Of a stretch of DNA of 64,000 bases, positions 1 to 11,600 are shown piece after piece (within the stretch, counting starts at the first letter, position 1; every line of letters starts with the position of its first letter). The translations under genes and the position numbers were made by a program. Origin of the DNA: Thamnaconus septentrionalis. Its lineage: Eukaryota; Chordata; Actinopteri; Tetraodontiformes; Monacanthidae. The notes below the pieces were generated by a model. That model did no database searches. It worked only from the letters and a program-made list of their open reading frames with translations, and was not told where the DNA came from. Where the stretch lies: positions 412,001 through 476,000 of the forward strand of contig CM020520.1 of assembly GCA_009823395.1 (NCBI GenBank). Reading direction: 5' to 3'.

Positions 1-3000
1 AACAAAAGAGATAACGTGTATTATTCCAAGATCAGGAAAAAGACGGTCATCGACATGTTGTACATGAAAGAACTCACGCAGGTGGCCATCGCCACGTCGG
101 AAAACGAGATTATATTTTTTGAACTCAAGGAATATGCTGAAACTTTAACCGAATCCCAGGCCTTGGTAAACAAGGGCGACTGCATCACTGCCATTAACTA
201 CTGGTGCGATGGCACAAAGTCCATCTTTTCCTTTGGTGACGAAGGGGGCTACCTCTCTGTCTTCATCTCAATCAACGTGAAGGCCTGGGGTCTCTTCTGC
301 AATGCTGCCTATGAGAAATTCTCTCATCAAAAGTACCCCACTGTGCACGTCACTTCGCTCTTGAGAAACCTGTCCCAGGACTTCATGTGCTTTCGAGTTC
401 ACACCTTTGCAGGCGTTTGTGCTCAGATCAGGTATTGTCCTTCCATCGACTCCTTCACAATCTGCAGCAAGCCGTCCAAAACAATGCTGCTAATGGCGGT
501 GCCAAAGACACCAAAGGCCAACATCTCAAAAATGTTTTACAAAAGCACCAGGGGTGGCGGACACTGGTTTTTCAACTGTGTCGATTACTCGCCTTCTGTT
601 TCCTGTTTGTTAAGTGGTGGGACAGACGGCATGCTGCGAGTTTGGTTCACTTTCAGCACCACGTGTGTGAAAGAGCTGAAGGGACACGTCAAACCTGTCA
701 CACACATTTTGTATAATCAGAAGGACAAAACATTTTTCAGCTTGTCCGAGGAAAAGAACATACGCGTGTGGTCCGAGAACGGCTGGTTGTGTTTGCAGAG
801 TTTGCAGGTCCAAGACATGGGATCGAGCCCGATCTCAAGCATTTGTTACAACAAGTACAACAATGAGATAGTGGTGGCAAACTCAGACATTGCACACTGC
901 CTGGGAAGAGGAACTAAGGTTTTCAAAGCAGCGTTAACATCTCATGAAATGCCCCTCTGTGGCATTCTCTACCACAGCATTTTCAAGCAGATCATCTCCG
1001 TCTGCCAAAATGGCGTGGCGACGGTGTGGGATGTGCTGACAGGAAAAGCCGTAGTAGAGTTCAGCATTTCACCAGAGACACCCATGGGACGCACAGCCAT
1101 TGCGTTTGATGGCCCGCAGCGAAGACTCATCACAGTCTCCCAGGATGGGAAACTCAGGCTGTGGAACTTCAACAGCGGAACCGAGCTCACCGTCATCCCC
1201 GTTATCCTGCCGAAGGAGGTGACCGGCATTGTCTGTATTGACAACAGGATTTTTGTTTCAGCGAGGAACTCCAACCTGATTTTCAACCTGAACATCAAGG
1301 GATGTGACCACATGTTTTGGAAGCACGACTTTTTAAAGGACATCTCCTCAATGGATGTGCACGGAAACAAACTTCTCACTGCCTCCACCAATGGGAACGT
1401 GGTCGCTTGGGATATCGAGACAGCAGAAACACTCTACTACCTCAACACCAACACAAGTCCACGGACACAAAGGGCATTTCCCATGCATCAAGGCTATATG
1501 GGGAACGTGCCGATTGGGCAGAAGATGGCGGCAGATCCAAAAAAGGTGGATGTGAATATCAGCCCCCTGATGATATGTTTGAAAACGAGGGTGCTCAAAG
1601 TCGAAATAGCCACTATGCTGACTGCTTCCGGAGGCTTCATCTACGCCTGGTCTGTTGTCAGAGATGGAGGCCTCTTAGGAAAATACAAAGCAGTGGAAGA
1701 TGACAATGCCGTCATCACCACAATGACCATCGATGTCAAGGAAAAAACCTTACTGTCTGGAGATAGCCATGGAATGATTTATTTGTGGGACATTCAGAAT
1801 TTTGGCTTTAAAAGAAAGGACGACAAGGGCCCCTTTGAGGACATGAGTGGATGGCGGGTTTCGCTATCACCACCGCCTCTGTTGAAGTCGTGGAAATCTC
1901 ATGTAAAAGGGTTGGTGGGTATCCAGTATGACCCTGCTTGTAATGCCATCATTACTGCTGGACTAGACTGCAATGTCAAACTATGGACTAACACTGGCTA
2001 TTTGATAGGACTCTTTGGGAAAGATGAATGGGATCCTGAGACAAAGCACACCACTGAACCCATTTCTGAGCCGTTGCGGCCCGTAACCCATGCTTCATTA
2101 TCGTCAGACAGCGCTGTTGTCCACAAGAAGGTGGACGATGCACCGGACAAGAAAGAGCCCCAAGTTAAGACTGTGGTGATGCGACGGCCAAAACCAAAGT
2201 CAGAACTTTTGAAGCTAAGTGATGATCAACTTATTGCATACTGTCGAAACTTGCTGTGGAAAAAGCCAACGCTTAAAGAGAAACAAAGGGCGACAGAGGG
2301 CTTTGAGTCACACTTGGCCAAGACATCATGCAACAATGGTGACATGAAACAAAGCTCCTCTCGCTCAGTGACTCCAAACTCACGATCTGAGTCAAGATCT
2401 GAATCTCTGGGGGAGCTCAACACTTCACAAGTGTCATCACCATTATCATGTCTATCAGAACCGCGGGCAGACAGTCGGTCTGAGCCATTTGATAAATCTC
2501 AACCCGCTCCCAGGTGGACCAAGCGTGTGCATCATAAGACTCACCTCAAGCCAAGTCACTCCCCTGCCACCACACTCAACCTCAGCCCAGCAAGTAGTTC
2601 ACCAAACTCAGAGCGATCGTGTGAGATGGCTGACCAGAGGTCTAATGCCAGCCAGACCGGTTCAGACTCAAAACGAAGCCCTGACCAGATACCATCACCA
2701 TATTCTAACCCGAGTGCATCGAAACCACAGGTGGCCAAGGTTCAGCAGAGGGACACGGTGAAAGAATGCTTTGTCAATCCATGTCCTTCGGACGAAACCC
2801 TGCTTAGACCCGGTCTGCCTCAGAGAAAACGCTTAAGAGGCAGCAGTGACCACCATCAAACCATTACACAGACAACGCATTCGTATTTGGACCACAACAC
2901 CGACAGAGTTGGGCAAGTTCTAAAGGTTCCACGAGGAGAAACGATGAAAGAGAGCTTCTTTAAACTATCTTCACCGGGCAGGGCCCAGAGCATGCAATAC

Positions 3001-3705
3001 GCACCAAGGACCTCAAGTGCTAGGACTGGCAATGAGTCTCACCAAACTTATTCTCCGAGAGCAGTTCAAAGTGTGAGCTCAAATAGGTTCAAATTTAGAG
3101 AGGTGCTGAAAATTCCACAGGTTACGTTGCCTTCCCCTGGAGAAAAGAGCTACGAACCATTTTCCCACTTTCGACCCAGTCACAGCAGGGTCCAGTCAGT
3201 GCACCATTACAGCTCGGCCAAGCCGCGAAAGACCACTCCCACTCCTACATACACAAGACGTAGCTCATCGCACACGCAGCTGCCATTCAAAAAAGTTCAG
3301 AAGTCTGCACATGAGCCAAAGTTCAAGCCTCCTCACAGCCCAAACATTCAAGATGGGAGAGAACAACTCTTCCTGCTAAAGGAATTTCACGCCACATCCA
3401 GTTTAGCACAGCTGCTCAGTGGCGAGCAGAGGAGCACAGTGAAAGACAGCGTTCACAAGCCGCACCTGTCGAAAAGAATCCATGGCACTCCGACCTCCAG
3501 CCTCACAGACCAGACCTTTCCACAGGCGCTGTCTTCATACCTGCACAAATGGGACAAGATTGGACACCTGCTGAGAGCTGGGATGAGCGGCATGGAAGGG
3601 GAGGGACACCACAAACCGTGTCCATCAAATGGAGAGCCACACCTTGGCAAGTCCCATCACAGCAAGACACGCTTCCACTCTAGGGGTCACGCAGTCATTC
3701 GTTAG
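1..3705 (+). CDS. WD40-repeat protein, WDR64/EFCAB8/WDY-like, 5' partial, intronless over 3.7 kb
   Basis: The frame is open from base 1 to a TAG at 3703-3705 (1234 codons). The first start-like codon, GTG at 16, is not a credible start, so the gene continues to the left. About 660 residues carry WD40-like blades. Numbering from codon 16, blades end near residues 210 (GGTDGMLRVW), 252 (EKNIRVW), 339 (NGVATVWD), 383 (DGKLRLWN), 466 (NGNVVAWD), 592 (HGMIYLWD) and 657 (DCNVKLWT). More degenerate blades lie at the N-terminus and near 545. The phrase LFGKDEWDP after the last blade is like the end of the propeller region in WDR64-type proteins, as I remember that family. From about residue 680 onward the protein is low-complexity and rich in Ser, Pro, His, Lys and Arg. 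A short predicted helical stretch, LLKLSDDQLIAYC, lies near 731-743. Mammalian relatives are split over many exons, so this uninterrupted frame suggests a retrocopy or intron loss. The WD40 call is firm. The subfamily is from memory, and molecular function is unknown beyond a protein-binding scaffold. Confidence 0.85.
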   Translation, partial: NKRDNVYYSKIRKKTVIDMLYMKELTQVAIATSENEIIFFELKEYAETLTESQALVNKGDCITAINYWCDGTKSIFSFGDEGGYLSVFISINVKAWGLFCNAAYEKFSHQKYPTVHVTSLLRNLSQDFMCFRVHTFAGVCAQIRYCPSIDSFTICSKPSKTMLLMAVPKTPKANISKMFYKSTRGGGHWFFNCVDYSPSVSCLLSGGTDGMLRVWFTFSTTCVKELKGHVKPVTHILYNQKDKTFFSLSEEKNIRVWSENGWLCLQSLQVQDMGSSPISSICYNKYNNEIVVANSDIAHCLGRGTKVFKAALTSHEMPLCGILYHSIFKQIISVCQNGVATVWDVLTGKAVVEFSISPETPMGRTAIAFDGPQRRLITVSQDGKLRLWNFNSGTELTVIPVILPKEVTGIVCIDNRIFVSARNSNLIFNLNIKGCDHMFWKHDFLKDISSMDVHGNKLLTASTNGNVVAWDIETAETLYYLNTNTSPRTQRAFPMHQGYMGNVPIGQKMAADPKKVDVNISPLMICLKTRVLKVEIATMLTASGGFIYAWSVVRDGGLLGKYKAVEDDNAVITTMTIDVKEKTLLSGDSHGMIYLWDIQNFGFKRKDDKGPFEDMSGWRVSLSPPPLLKSWKSHVKGLVGIQYDPACNAIITAGLDCNVKLWTNTGYLIGLFGKDEWDPETKHTTEPISEPLRPVTHASLSSDSAVVHKKVDDAPDKKEPQVKTVVMRRPKPKSELLKLSDDQLIAYCRNLLWKKPTLKEKQRATEGFESHLAKTSCNNGDMKQSSSRSVTPNSRSESRSESLGELNTSQVSSPLSCLSEPRADSRSEPFDKSQPAPRWTKRVHHKTHLKPSHSPATTLNLSPASSSPNSERSCEMADQRSNASQTGSDSKRSPDQIPSPYSNPSASKPQVAKVQQRDTVKECFVNPCPSDETLLRPGLPQRKRLRGSSDHHQTITQTTHSYLDHNTDRVGQVLKVPRGETMKESFFKLSSPGRAQSMQYAPRTSSARTGNESHQTYSPRAVQSVSSNRFKFREVLKIPQVTLPSPGEKSYEPFSHFRPSHSRVQSVHHYSSAKPRKTTPTPTYTRRSSSHTQLPFKKVQKSAHEPKFKPPHSPNIQDGREQLFLLKEFHATSSLAQLLSGEQRSTVKDSVHKPHLSKRIHGTPTSSLTDQTFPQALSSYLHKWDKIGHLLRAGMSGMEGEGHHKPCPSNGEPHLGKSHHSKTRFHSRGHAVIR

Positions 3706-3957
3706 GGTCCGACCTACTGCCCCTTGAGGAAAGGAGCACGTGGCTGCATGTGTGTTTAGCCACCACTTCTGACGGGCAGGTGGTGAGGTCATCACCGCTG
3801 CCAGCTGGCCAAACGGCAAATGCCAAGATCTTCCGCCGAGCTCTTGGGACCCGACAGAGATCTTACACAAATGAGGCAGTTCTCCCCAGAAAGCCAGGCA
3901 AAGCTCAGGTAGGACATTTGAATAAAATCTTAACGTGGCCTTGTCCATCTGCTATAA
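3706..3957 (+). other. 3' UTR of the WD40 gene (inferred)
   Basis: This stretch follows the TAG stop and ends shortly after the AATAAA at 3922-3927. The end point is inferred from the usual 10-30 base distance to cleavage. No genomic poly(A) tract follows, so there is no visible scar of recent retroposition at this end. Confidence 0.45.
3922..3927 (+). terminator. Poly(A) signal of the WD40 gene
   Basis: A canonical AATAAA hexamer lies 217 bases after the stop codon on the coding strand, followed by a G/T-containing stretch. It is the first canonical hexamer after the gene. Confidence 0.55.
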
Positions 3958-5010
3958 AACGCACCAACGTCTCACTTTGATGTTGACCACCCAGGCAGGC
4001 TGAGGTCAGAAGCTGCTCGAGGTGGATGCAAGCTTTTATCCCCAGGCTTTTACGCCCACTTAGCCGGAGGCAGGTTACCAGGATGAAGCCCTCATCAGGC
4101 CACGAAGTCAAGAACCGACTCATAAAACTGTCTTCAACGGTTGAAGGTGAGCTCCTACCAGAGTATGTTTTCAGCAAGTTGGTTTTCACCATGCTTAAAG
4201 TAGTATCACAATACAGTAGACGTTGTCTGATGACTTGATGATTTGTGAGAGAGAAAAACACACAAAGCACATTGTAGTGCAGAGACTTGAGCCTTCTCGT
4301 TTATGACCTTGAAAACAAACAATGAAACATTTGCACACTGCTGAACACAGTGCTGTTGCTTTCCTCTTATTTACCTCTACTTCTTCTGCTGCCATTGTGT
4401 TCCCCATCCAGCTGAGGACTGGACCCACAAGGAATGAGAAGCTTCCAACAATATTAAGAACAACCTTGATAATCATTTCAGCATCCATCGCTCGGATGCC
4501 TGTGAAGTCTTGCACCTCACTCACCTCCACCAGTAGCCAACTAAACAGACTTTTGCACTGTGCTACAACACAACTGAGCTACTGCACTGCAGCAGTTCAA
4601 TGGTAATGTTGACTTACTGACTGCTGTACGATTTGATAGAAGAATTACTATTCCGTTGAATAGTTCTTTGCTAAATCTTGTGTAAGATGTCCGACTCACG
4701 ATTAAAATCTACAGAATTCAATTTTTAATGTAAATGTACTTTTATGTGTTGTTGATTTCCTGGCAGTGAGTGATGGCAGCCAGCCACCAAGCTTTCATTG
4801 GTTTATGAATGACATCACCGTCTTTTACGCTGAACCAAGATCAGCTCATGGCTGCCGCTCTTTCCATGACCCCCCCCTCAGCTGAAAGACAAGTGAAGCG
4901 TCGCTGCCCTCTGTGGATCAACAGGAAATCGAAATCCAAAGCTCATCTCAGCGTCTGTGCGGGAGGAATCCTGCTTCTGTGTCTGTAGCGGAGAGAAGTC
5001 ATCAGCATAT
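3958..5010. other. Intergenic, no gene seen
   Basis: Only short reading frames without recognisable protein character occur here. There is no long repeat. A few AATAAA/ATTAAA-like hexamers (for example near 4701) could be alternative 3' ends of the WD40 transcript, but nothing supports this. Confidence 0.4.
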
Positions 5011-6120
5011 TTGTAGTCTTTCACTGCGGCGTGCCCTCGAAAAGCATCGACCAGATGGTGCCGGCTATTAATTGGCGCTTCACACCATAGTTTCAAAGAT
5101 GAAGGATCAATCTCATTATCATTTAAATCTCAGCACCCCCGCTGGCCTTTGTTGTACCGAGACAATGGCTCACAATTGGTGGAGGGCTGCCAGTGGACAA
5201 TGAAAAGCTCATTTGCTTCTGTGCACCGTGTAGCTTTCCCTTGCAGAAAATGAATATGTCATTAGCCTGGTTAACCCCAGAAGTAAATTGTTTTAAATCC
5301 AGCCTGAACTATATGCACTATGTAAAGCAGCATTGGAGCAGCGCTGCACCACTGCTTTTTAAAGCATGGAGCCTCTCTGCAATTAATTTGAAATGATTGT
5401 TCATAGAGAACAAAAGAAAAGCTAATTTATTTTTGATTTACACGTCATATCGATTTCATGCTCGCATGACTAACCTGGCTCCATTAAAAAAAAGAGAAAG
5501 AAGAGCCGAGCTCTTCAAAATTAATTATCCTCTCAGGGATTTGAAACGTTCTACATTGTTCTTTTCATGTCTATGGAAATCCCGAATATGCTTTTAAAAT
5601 CTCTTTTGAGAGCAAATCAAATGTAATAAATGTGCAGCGATCCTCTGAGATTGCAGAGAGGGGAGAAATAATGAGGCAAAGTTTGGAAGGCTTGAGCACT
5701 CCTATTGAAATATTTATCAATCTGCTGGAAGTAAGAGGAGCGCGGCCGCATCGCCTTCACCCCCGATTGTGTCATCACGCACACACGCGGCAACACAAAA
5801 ATCAATTATCAGCTACTGCTTGGATAAATCGGTCGGTCAACAGCTGTCTGGATTCTCTGTTTGCACTCCAAGACCAGAATTGCGAGTGTGTCTGCAGGTG
5901 AATCCGGAGTGAAAGCGTGCATCCAAATTTTGGTGAAATTTCTTCCAAAGAAAAGTTTGAAAGCTGCAGCGGTAACACACATAATACATGATCTACTTTT
6001 CCCCAAGGTCATGCGGCTGATTGCACGGAACTAAAGTCTTTGTGCTCTCTGACTTCCACTCATACGGTCCAACTGAAACAAACAGCGCTGCTCCATTGTC
6101 AGACATCAACAACGCATGAC
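5011..6120. promoter_or_regulatory. Candidate conserved non-coding element cluster
   Basis: About 1.1 kb of unique, A+T-rich, repeat-free sequence. It has several SOX-type ACAATGG/ACAAT cores (near 5163 and 5197), TAAT homeodomain cores and CAAT boxes, for example around 5095-5220 and 5500-5640. This texture differs from the GC-rich, microsatellite-laden flanks and is typical of vertebrate developmental enhancers. No coding frame explains it. The call rests on composition and motif density only; no alignment was possible. Confidence 0.3.
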
Positions 6121-8570
6121 TGTATCATCTTTAGGGCAGGCCAATCACAGACCAATCAACCCCCCTGCCCCCCGCCCTCGCACCTTGGCTGTTAAAATAG
6201 GCTGAAACAACAAGTGCAGGCGGGGGGAGCAGCGACCATCCACTCAGTGGTCGGGCTGGAAAATCCTGCTGCAACACTTTGATCACTGTTGGTTGGCTGA
6301 GAGTTGGAGGAGGCAGCGGCAGGAAGGCAAGAAATTGGATTAGCCGGGTTGGATGTGATGATAAGTCAGTGCGGACGCCCCCCCCTCGCCGCTTCGCCCC
6401 CGATAACAGAGCTAATCCATCCATCTTAGCCTCCTGGCCTCTGCCTTGATTCCCCTCATCAAACATCCCACCACCCCGTTGTTATCCATGTTTGCTGCCT
6501 GTCCTGCCGCCGCGCTTCCGCCATAAGTCTTTGCTGGGCGACGTGGCGATCGAGGCGGTGTTGGGGGGGGTCAGGCTCTTCATCTAGGCTGAGTGCCACC
6601 GCCTGTCTGTTACCTGCTGCTGGGCCACGCCAGCTAAAGGGCCGCCTGCACTACAGAGCTGCCGCTGCTGCCGCTGCTGCTGCCACCTGTCATCCTCGGC
6701 CTGCCCTGCCCTGCCCTTCCTGCTGGGTGGCGCTCCGCTGGGCCCCTCCGCTCCACACGCACGCACTTGTCTCCGCCAAATCGCTCAGCGTGACCGACAA
6801 GACGGATTGCCATGTTACTGCAAAACTATCAGCAGGACATTGACTGCGGCCAAGAGTTAAGCAGGAGTCATAAGTCAGTGGAGTGGAGCAGGAGGCTGAC
6901 GCTCAGGCTGGCAGGTGAAGGTGGCGGCAGGTGTGTGGCTGTCTCCATCCAGAGGTGAGACCAGGCCCATACATTACTATTCATTTATTTCTCCTTGTAT
7001 TGGGCCTTCACCCTTCATCCCTCCTCCTCCTCCTCCTCCTCCTCCTCTGTGAAATTCAAAACGGCCAGTTAGAGCCGAGCGTCTGACTAACGACCCATTT
7101 CGTTGCACCAATTTTGAGCCGAGTTGTAATTTGAAGGAAAATATGAAAATATCTCACTAAAACCAAAGTGGTGGTCGTGGATGGAAGCAAGACTGATAAG
7201 GGCAACACAAGGAAGACGGCAGCGGATAAACTTTAGACTTTTAATTTCGAGACGCAAACAAGATTTTTTCTTTTTTCAAATACAATCATCTTAGTATTGC
7301 TCCTTAAGAAAAGGGTCAAACAAAAGGTCAAACCACATCACAGATGGCCACACTTGTCAAACATGCGCACCGACATGTGCTGTACAAAGCTGCAGAAGCA
7401 GCACATCCTATTCTGGCCCGATGGGAGCAATTCTCTGGCTGCTGCTTGTGAGCTCGACTGAAGCCACGGCGCTCGCTGACACACTTTGACGAGTTTGGCT
7501 CGGAACAACTCCGTCGGACAAAGCGCCGACCTCAGCGCCCTCGTGCCGTTTGGGGAGGAATTAGAAATGCAGATTTGGAGCCGGGGCATCTCGCTCGACA
7601 TGGACGCCTGACCTCACATACGCTCTTCTGGCTCAACGAGCACGGAAATCCCAGCGACGCTCTGCGTCTCGGAAAAAGTCCTGCCGCAGAAGTGACAACT
7701 GTGGTTGCCTCGACCGTCGGGGTCACACTGCGCCCTGCAGTACTGACACTGGCCTCACGGTGCAAGCATGGCAGGCCATTTCAGGACAGCGAGTCACTAC
7801 TGCACACATTGAAAGCCATAGAGTAAATAAGGCTAGAGTGCCTCTTTCACTGACGGTGAATTGAGACGTATTTGAAGTGCATCTCTCCACTGTCTGCCAT
7901 CAGGCTGCAGTGCCTGCGCCGGCCATTAGGTGTAATTAGATTAGACGCCTGCAATCATCCAACGGCATGTGGCTCCAGACGACTGCGTCCTGTTGGTGTG
8001 GAGCGGCGGGGACGTGGCTCGCTCCCTGGGCCTGTGCACGGTGACGTGCACGCTAAGAGCCCACTTCACCACTTCATTAATCCCTAGCAGGGGAGTGGCT
8101 AGTTAGCCCTGCTGCGCCAAGCAGAGGCACGAGTCGCGCTTAATGAAGTGAGACCTTCATCAGTGGAGGGCCTGCGAGCAACACCCCTCCCCCACCACCA
8201 GGTAGCCTCGGCCCGACAGCTGCTCCCGTGTTTGAACATCAATTTCATTTTGGACGCTCCGCGGCCCGGCTCGGCCAAATCCCACAACAATTACGGCACA
8301 GATAAAGCGTCCACGTGGGGAACGCCGCTAATGAAATGTGGCCTTCAGGGTCAACTTGTGTACCGCCAAGTGTCGGCACGCTGGAACTGCCTCGGGCTGA
8401 TAGTCTAATAATGCGTCACTTACTGTCAACAGCCACAGGAGTTTGCTTTAACCTTCACGTGAACGCAGGAAAAAAATAAAAATAAAAAATAAATCACATT
8501 TATTTCTTTTTTTAATTTGGTGAAAAAACAAATTGGCCAAAAGCGGAAAGATTTTGTTTCAACCCTGAAA
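6121..8570. other. Intergenic, GC-richer; CNE-like patch near 7870-8400
   Basis: No gene is supported. There is a short CTC/CTG-rich stretch at 6655-6720 and a (CCT)n run near 7021-7046. The patch at about 7910-7970 has clustered TAATTAGATTAGA-type homeodomain cores in otherwise unique DNA and could be regulatory. The small frames on both strands lack protein-like composition. Confidence 0.3.
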
Positions 8571-8589
8571 GCGTTAATGTATCTGCCAA

Positions 8590-8591
<2 letters not shown>

Positions 8592-8668
<77 letters not shown>
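8592..8668. repeat. (AC)n microsatellite, about 38 units
   Basis: An uninterrupted AC dinucleotide run of 77 bases, the longest pure AC block in the window. The poly-Thr-His and Cys-Val frames across it are repeat artefacts. Confidence 0.98.
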
Positions 8669-8672
<4 letters not shown>

Positions 8673-8699
8673 GAGGGGAATTCTATCCTTTTTTTTCTC

Positions 8700-11600
8700 T
8701 TTTAATACGTTTTCATTTAACAAGTCATTATCAAACATCAAGGTGTCCTTTAATCCTCTGAGATCCTGAGAGTTTAATAGCCTTCACACTGGCTGCTTCC
8801 ACTGCACAGTGTTTTAATTAATGGAGCATCACTCCGAGCGTGACAGCGCGGCTGCAATGGAAGCGACACCCGAGGTAACGTGACAGAAAGGTGGTCGTCT
8901 TGAGTTGCTCACCTTTTAATACTGGAGTTACCTTCCATAGATTCAAATGGCTTTCAGTCATGCATTTCTGAAGAGATGCTTTATATATAAAAGGGGTGCG
9001 AGTGAAGCTCACACTCAATTAGCAGTGGGCTGTAATATGTTGGGGATGATGTAATGAGGCCGAGTTGTGCGACTCTGCACGGCATCGTGTGAACTCGGTA
9101 GCACAGATAATGGCCCAAATTAAATGGATGCAGCCAAGTGAGAGAAGAAGGCAGAGGAGTCGTCAATTAGACCCGTCTGCACCACGCCCACCATGTCCTG
9201 ACAATAGCTTTCATCAAGCAGAACAAGACAAACACCTGTGTGAGTCAAGCAAGAGTTTACATTGACACAGATTGCTGTTCGAAAACACTGCTAGAGTCAT
9301 ATTGTGTCAGACTGCTGAGGTAAAAAAAAAAAAAAAAATAAGAGAAAAAGAAAAAGAAAAGAAAACAAACTGCTGTAATAACGCACAGCGGTTCCGGTCG
9401 GGTGGAACAGATATTGGGTCATGCATCTCCTGCCTTGTTTGTCACAGTGTGTCGGCCCAGATAAGAGTCCCAGACAGGAAGTAGGTGAAGACACTCGGTG
9501 CAGGTGGAGCAGCGAGGAGGACGTCCCTGACGGATGCCTGTCTGCCGTTTCCTGTTGTGGTTGCAACCTGAGTCACCAGAAGCTCTTCAGCACATCCATC
9601 TTCTCAATGACTCTCCTGGCGTGCAGCCTCCTCAGCGACTCTTCATGTCGTCCATGTGGCTCCTCTGTTTGTTCTCGAGGCTCAAACGAAGCCGTTTCAG
9701 AATCGTCACTTGTCAAAGCGACTCATCTCCAGCAGCAGTCTATAGATAGGCGGGCAGACTCCAAATAAATCTTCTGGTATTATTATTAGAATGATCATAT
9801 TTTGCCATCAGAGAGGTGAGAAATAAATAGAATGATTCAGCAGCGGCAAGAGCTGCTTGTTATCGGAGCTGTGAAGGTCTGAGTTGCACTCTCGGCTCTT
9901 CAGTGTTTTGGACAGGAGCATTTGAGCGAGTAAACAGGACGTTAAAGTTTGAAATTTTGCCTTGAAAACATATTTAAAACACAATTGCACCATACTGTAC
10001 GTGCACTCAGTCTTGGGGGGGGGGGGGGGATTTAGATGTCTTGTGGGTTTTTAACTGAGAGCAGGAAATGAAAACTACAGCGACACAGAAAAAAAAACTC
10101 CCACACAATGTTTGAAAGGAGGCTTCTTATTAGTGCCATTATAATAATAGTACTACTTCTCAAGTGCACAAAGACTGTTGAATGACTGAGGGCTCTTGGG
10201 CAACAACAGGGACCTGGTGAAGGAGCCCTGCAGTTGTGGGAAGGTGAGTCACCGCCACATACCTACAGACAGGGGGAGCCGTAGAGAGAAACAAAGGGAG
10301 AGTGGCGGCTGCATTCTGCTGCTGCTGCTGCTGCTGCTTACACTCTAAAACACAGGGTATTAAAAGTGGCCGGGGATAAATAATGACATACTGTCGGGAG
10401 GCTCAGACATCAGCGGCTGACTCTGGAGATTATCTGACATGGAGTCGTTTGCATACAGACACATCTGACAGAATCGATGGAACACCGCCCCGCCCGCCCT
10501 CCTCCTCCTCCTCCTCCTCCTCCTCCTCCACCACCACCACCCCCGCCAACTCGTCCCACCAAGTGCCAGTGAAATTTTCATGAAGGAAGAGGCGCTGGTC
10601 GGCACATGAGAGGCTGAGCAGCCGCAGCTCGGAGTGATACCACGGATGTGCAATCGTTGCAGGCTGTGCTCCGACATCGGCGCTACTTGGCTGATCAAAC
10701 CCCGGCTCATCACTTATTGCTGACGGCCTTTGATGAATAAAATATGCCACAGACATTTCTTAAGTAATAAAACATCTTTTTAATATAACTCCTGACCCCG
10801 ATCGTGTCTCGCTGCCGATTTCAAACTGTTAGCGGCATTAGAAGCAGCTGCTTGCACAAGTTTTGCAAAACAAATTAAATAAATAAATAACCCCCCAAAA
10901 ACCACACGGTCCAGGGGGGAAAAGTAACTTCCCCCTGAAAGTTTTCACCATTTGACGCTGATTTAAATGTTAAGATGCCTTTGCTTGGTGCATGACTTAG
11001 GTAACAAAAGAAGCTGCAGCAAAGTGTCTCTGATGCTCTGCTGGCACTCAAACAAAACCAACCTCTTTCAATTAGATCTCGTTAGCTATAACACATTTCA
11101 AAAAGTCATCAAGGTTTCTGCTACAAACACAGTGATGTGAGACCACTGTGGAGGGATGGACAGCTACAGCAGAACCCGGAGACAAAACCAGCTCCTTCAC
11201 ATAGTTATCAAAATAGCTTCAAGAGGAAAGAAAGACCAGCACGCCCTCATGTAGTTTAGTAATGGTTAGAACTGGCTGAGTGGCAGTGATTCACACCAAA
11301 CTGCTGCCTGTGCGTCTCCAGAGGGAATTCCTCACCCTCGCCGTCCAGTGCAGGAGCAGGAATCCTTCACATCCCTCCCATCATCCCACCTCCATTCACA
11401 GCACTTTCACTTTGGCAGTGCAATAAATGCAGGCAGGCTGGCAAAGTTCACATCAAGTCTGCCGGTTATATAATTGCAGGCAGAGCGAGGCTAAATATAG
11501 CAGCTAGGTAGCAGAGGTAGAGAGGCTTTTTTCACTCTCCTTCTTCCTCGTCAGCCGGGTCCTGTTTGTTTTTCCATCTTCTTTTCATCTCCCAGGTTTT

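Noticed and set aside
1..15. GTG at 16 as the start codon of the WD40 gene.
   Set aside because: The frame is open to base 1 and a vertebrate gene would not start at GTG; the gene is cut by the window edge.
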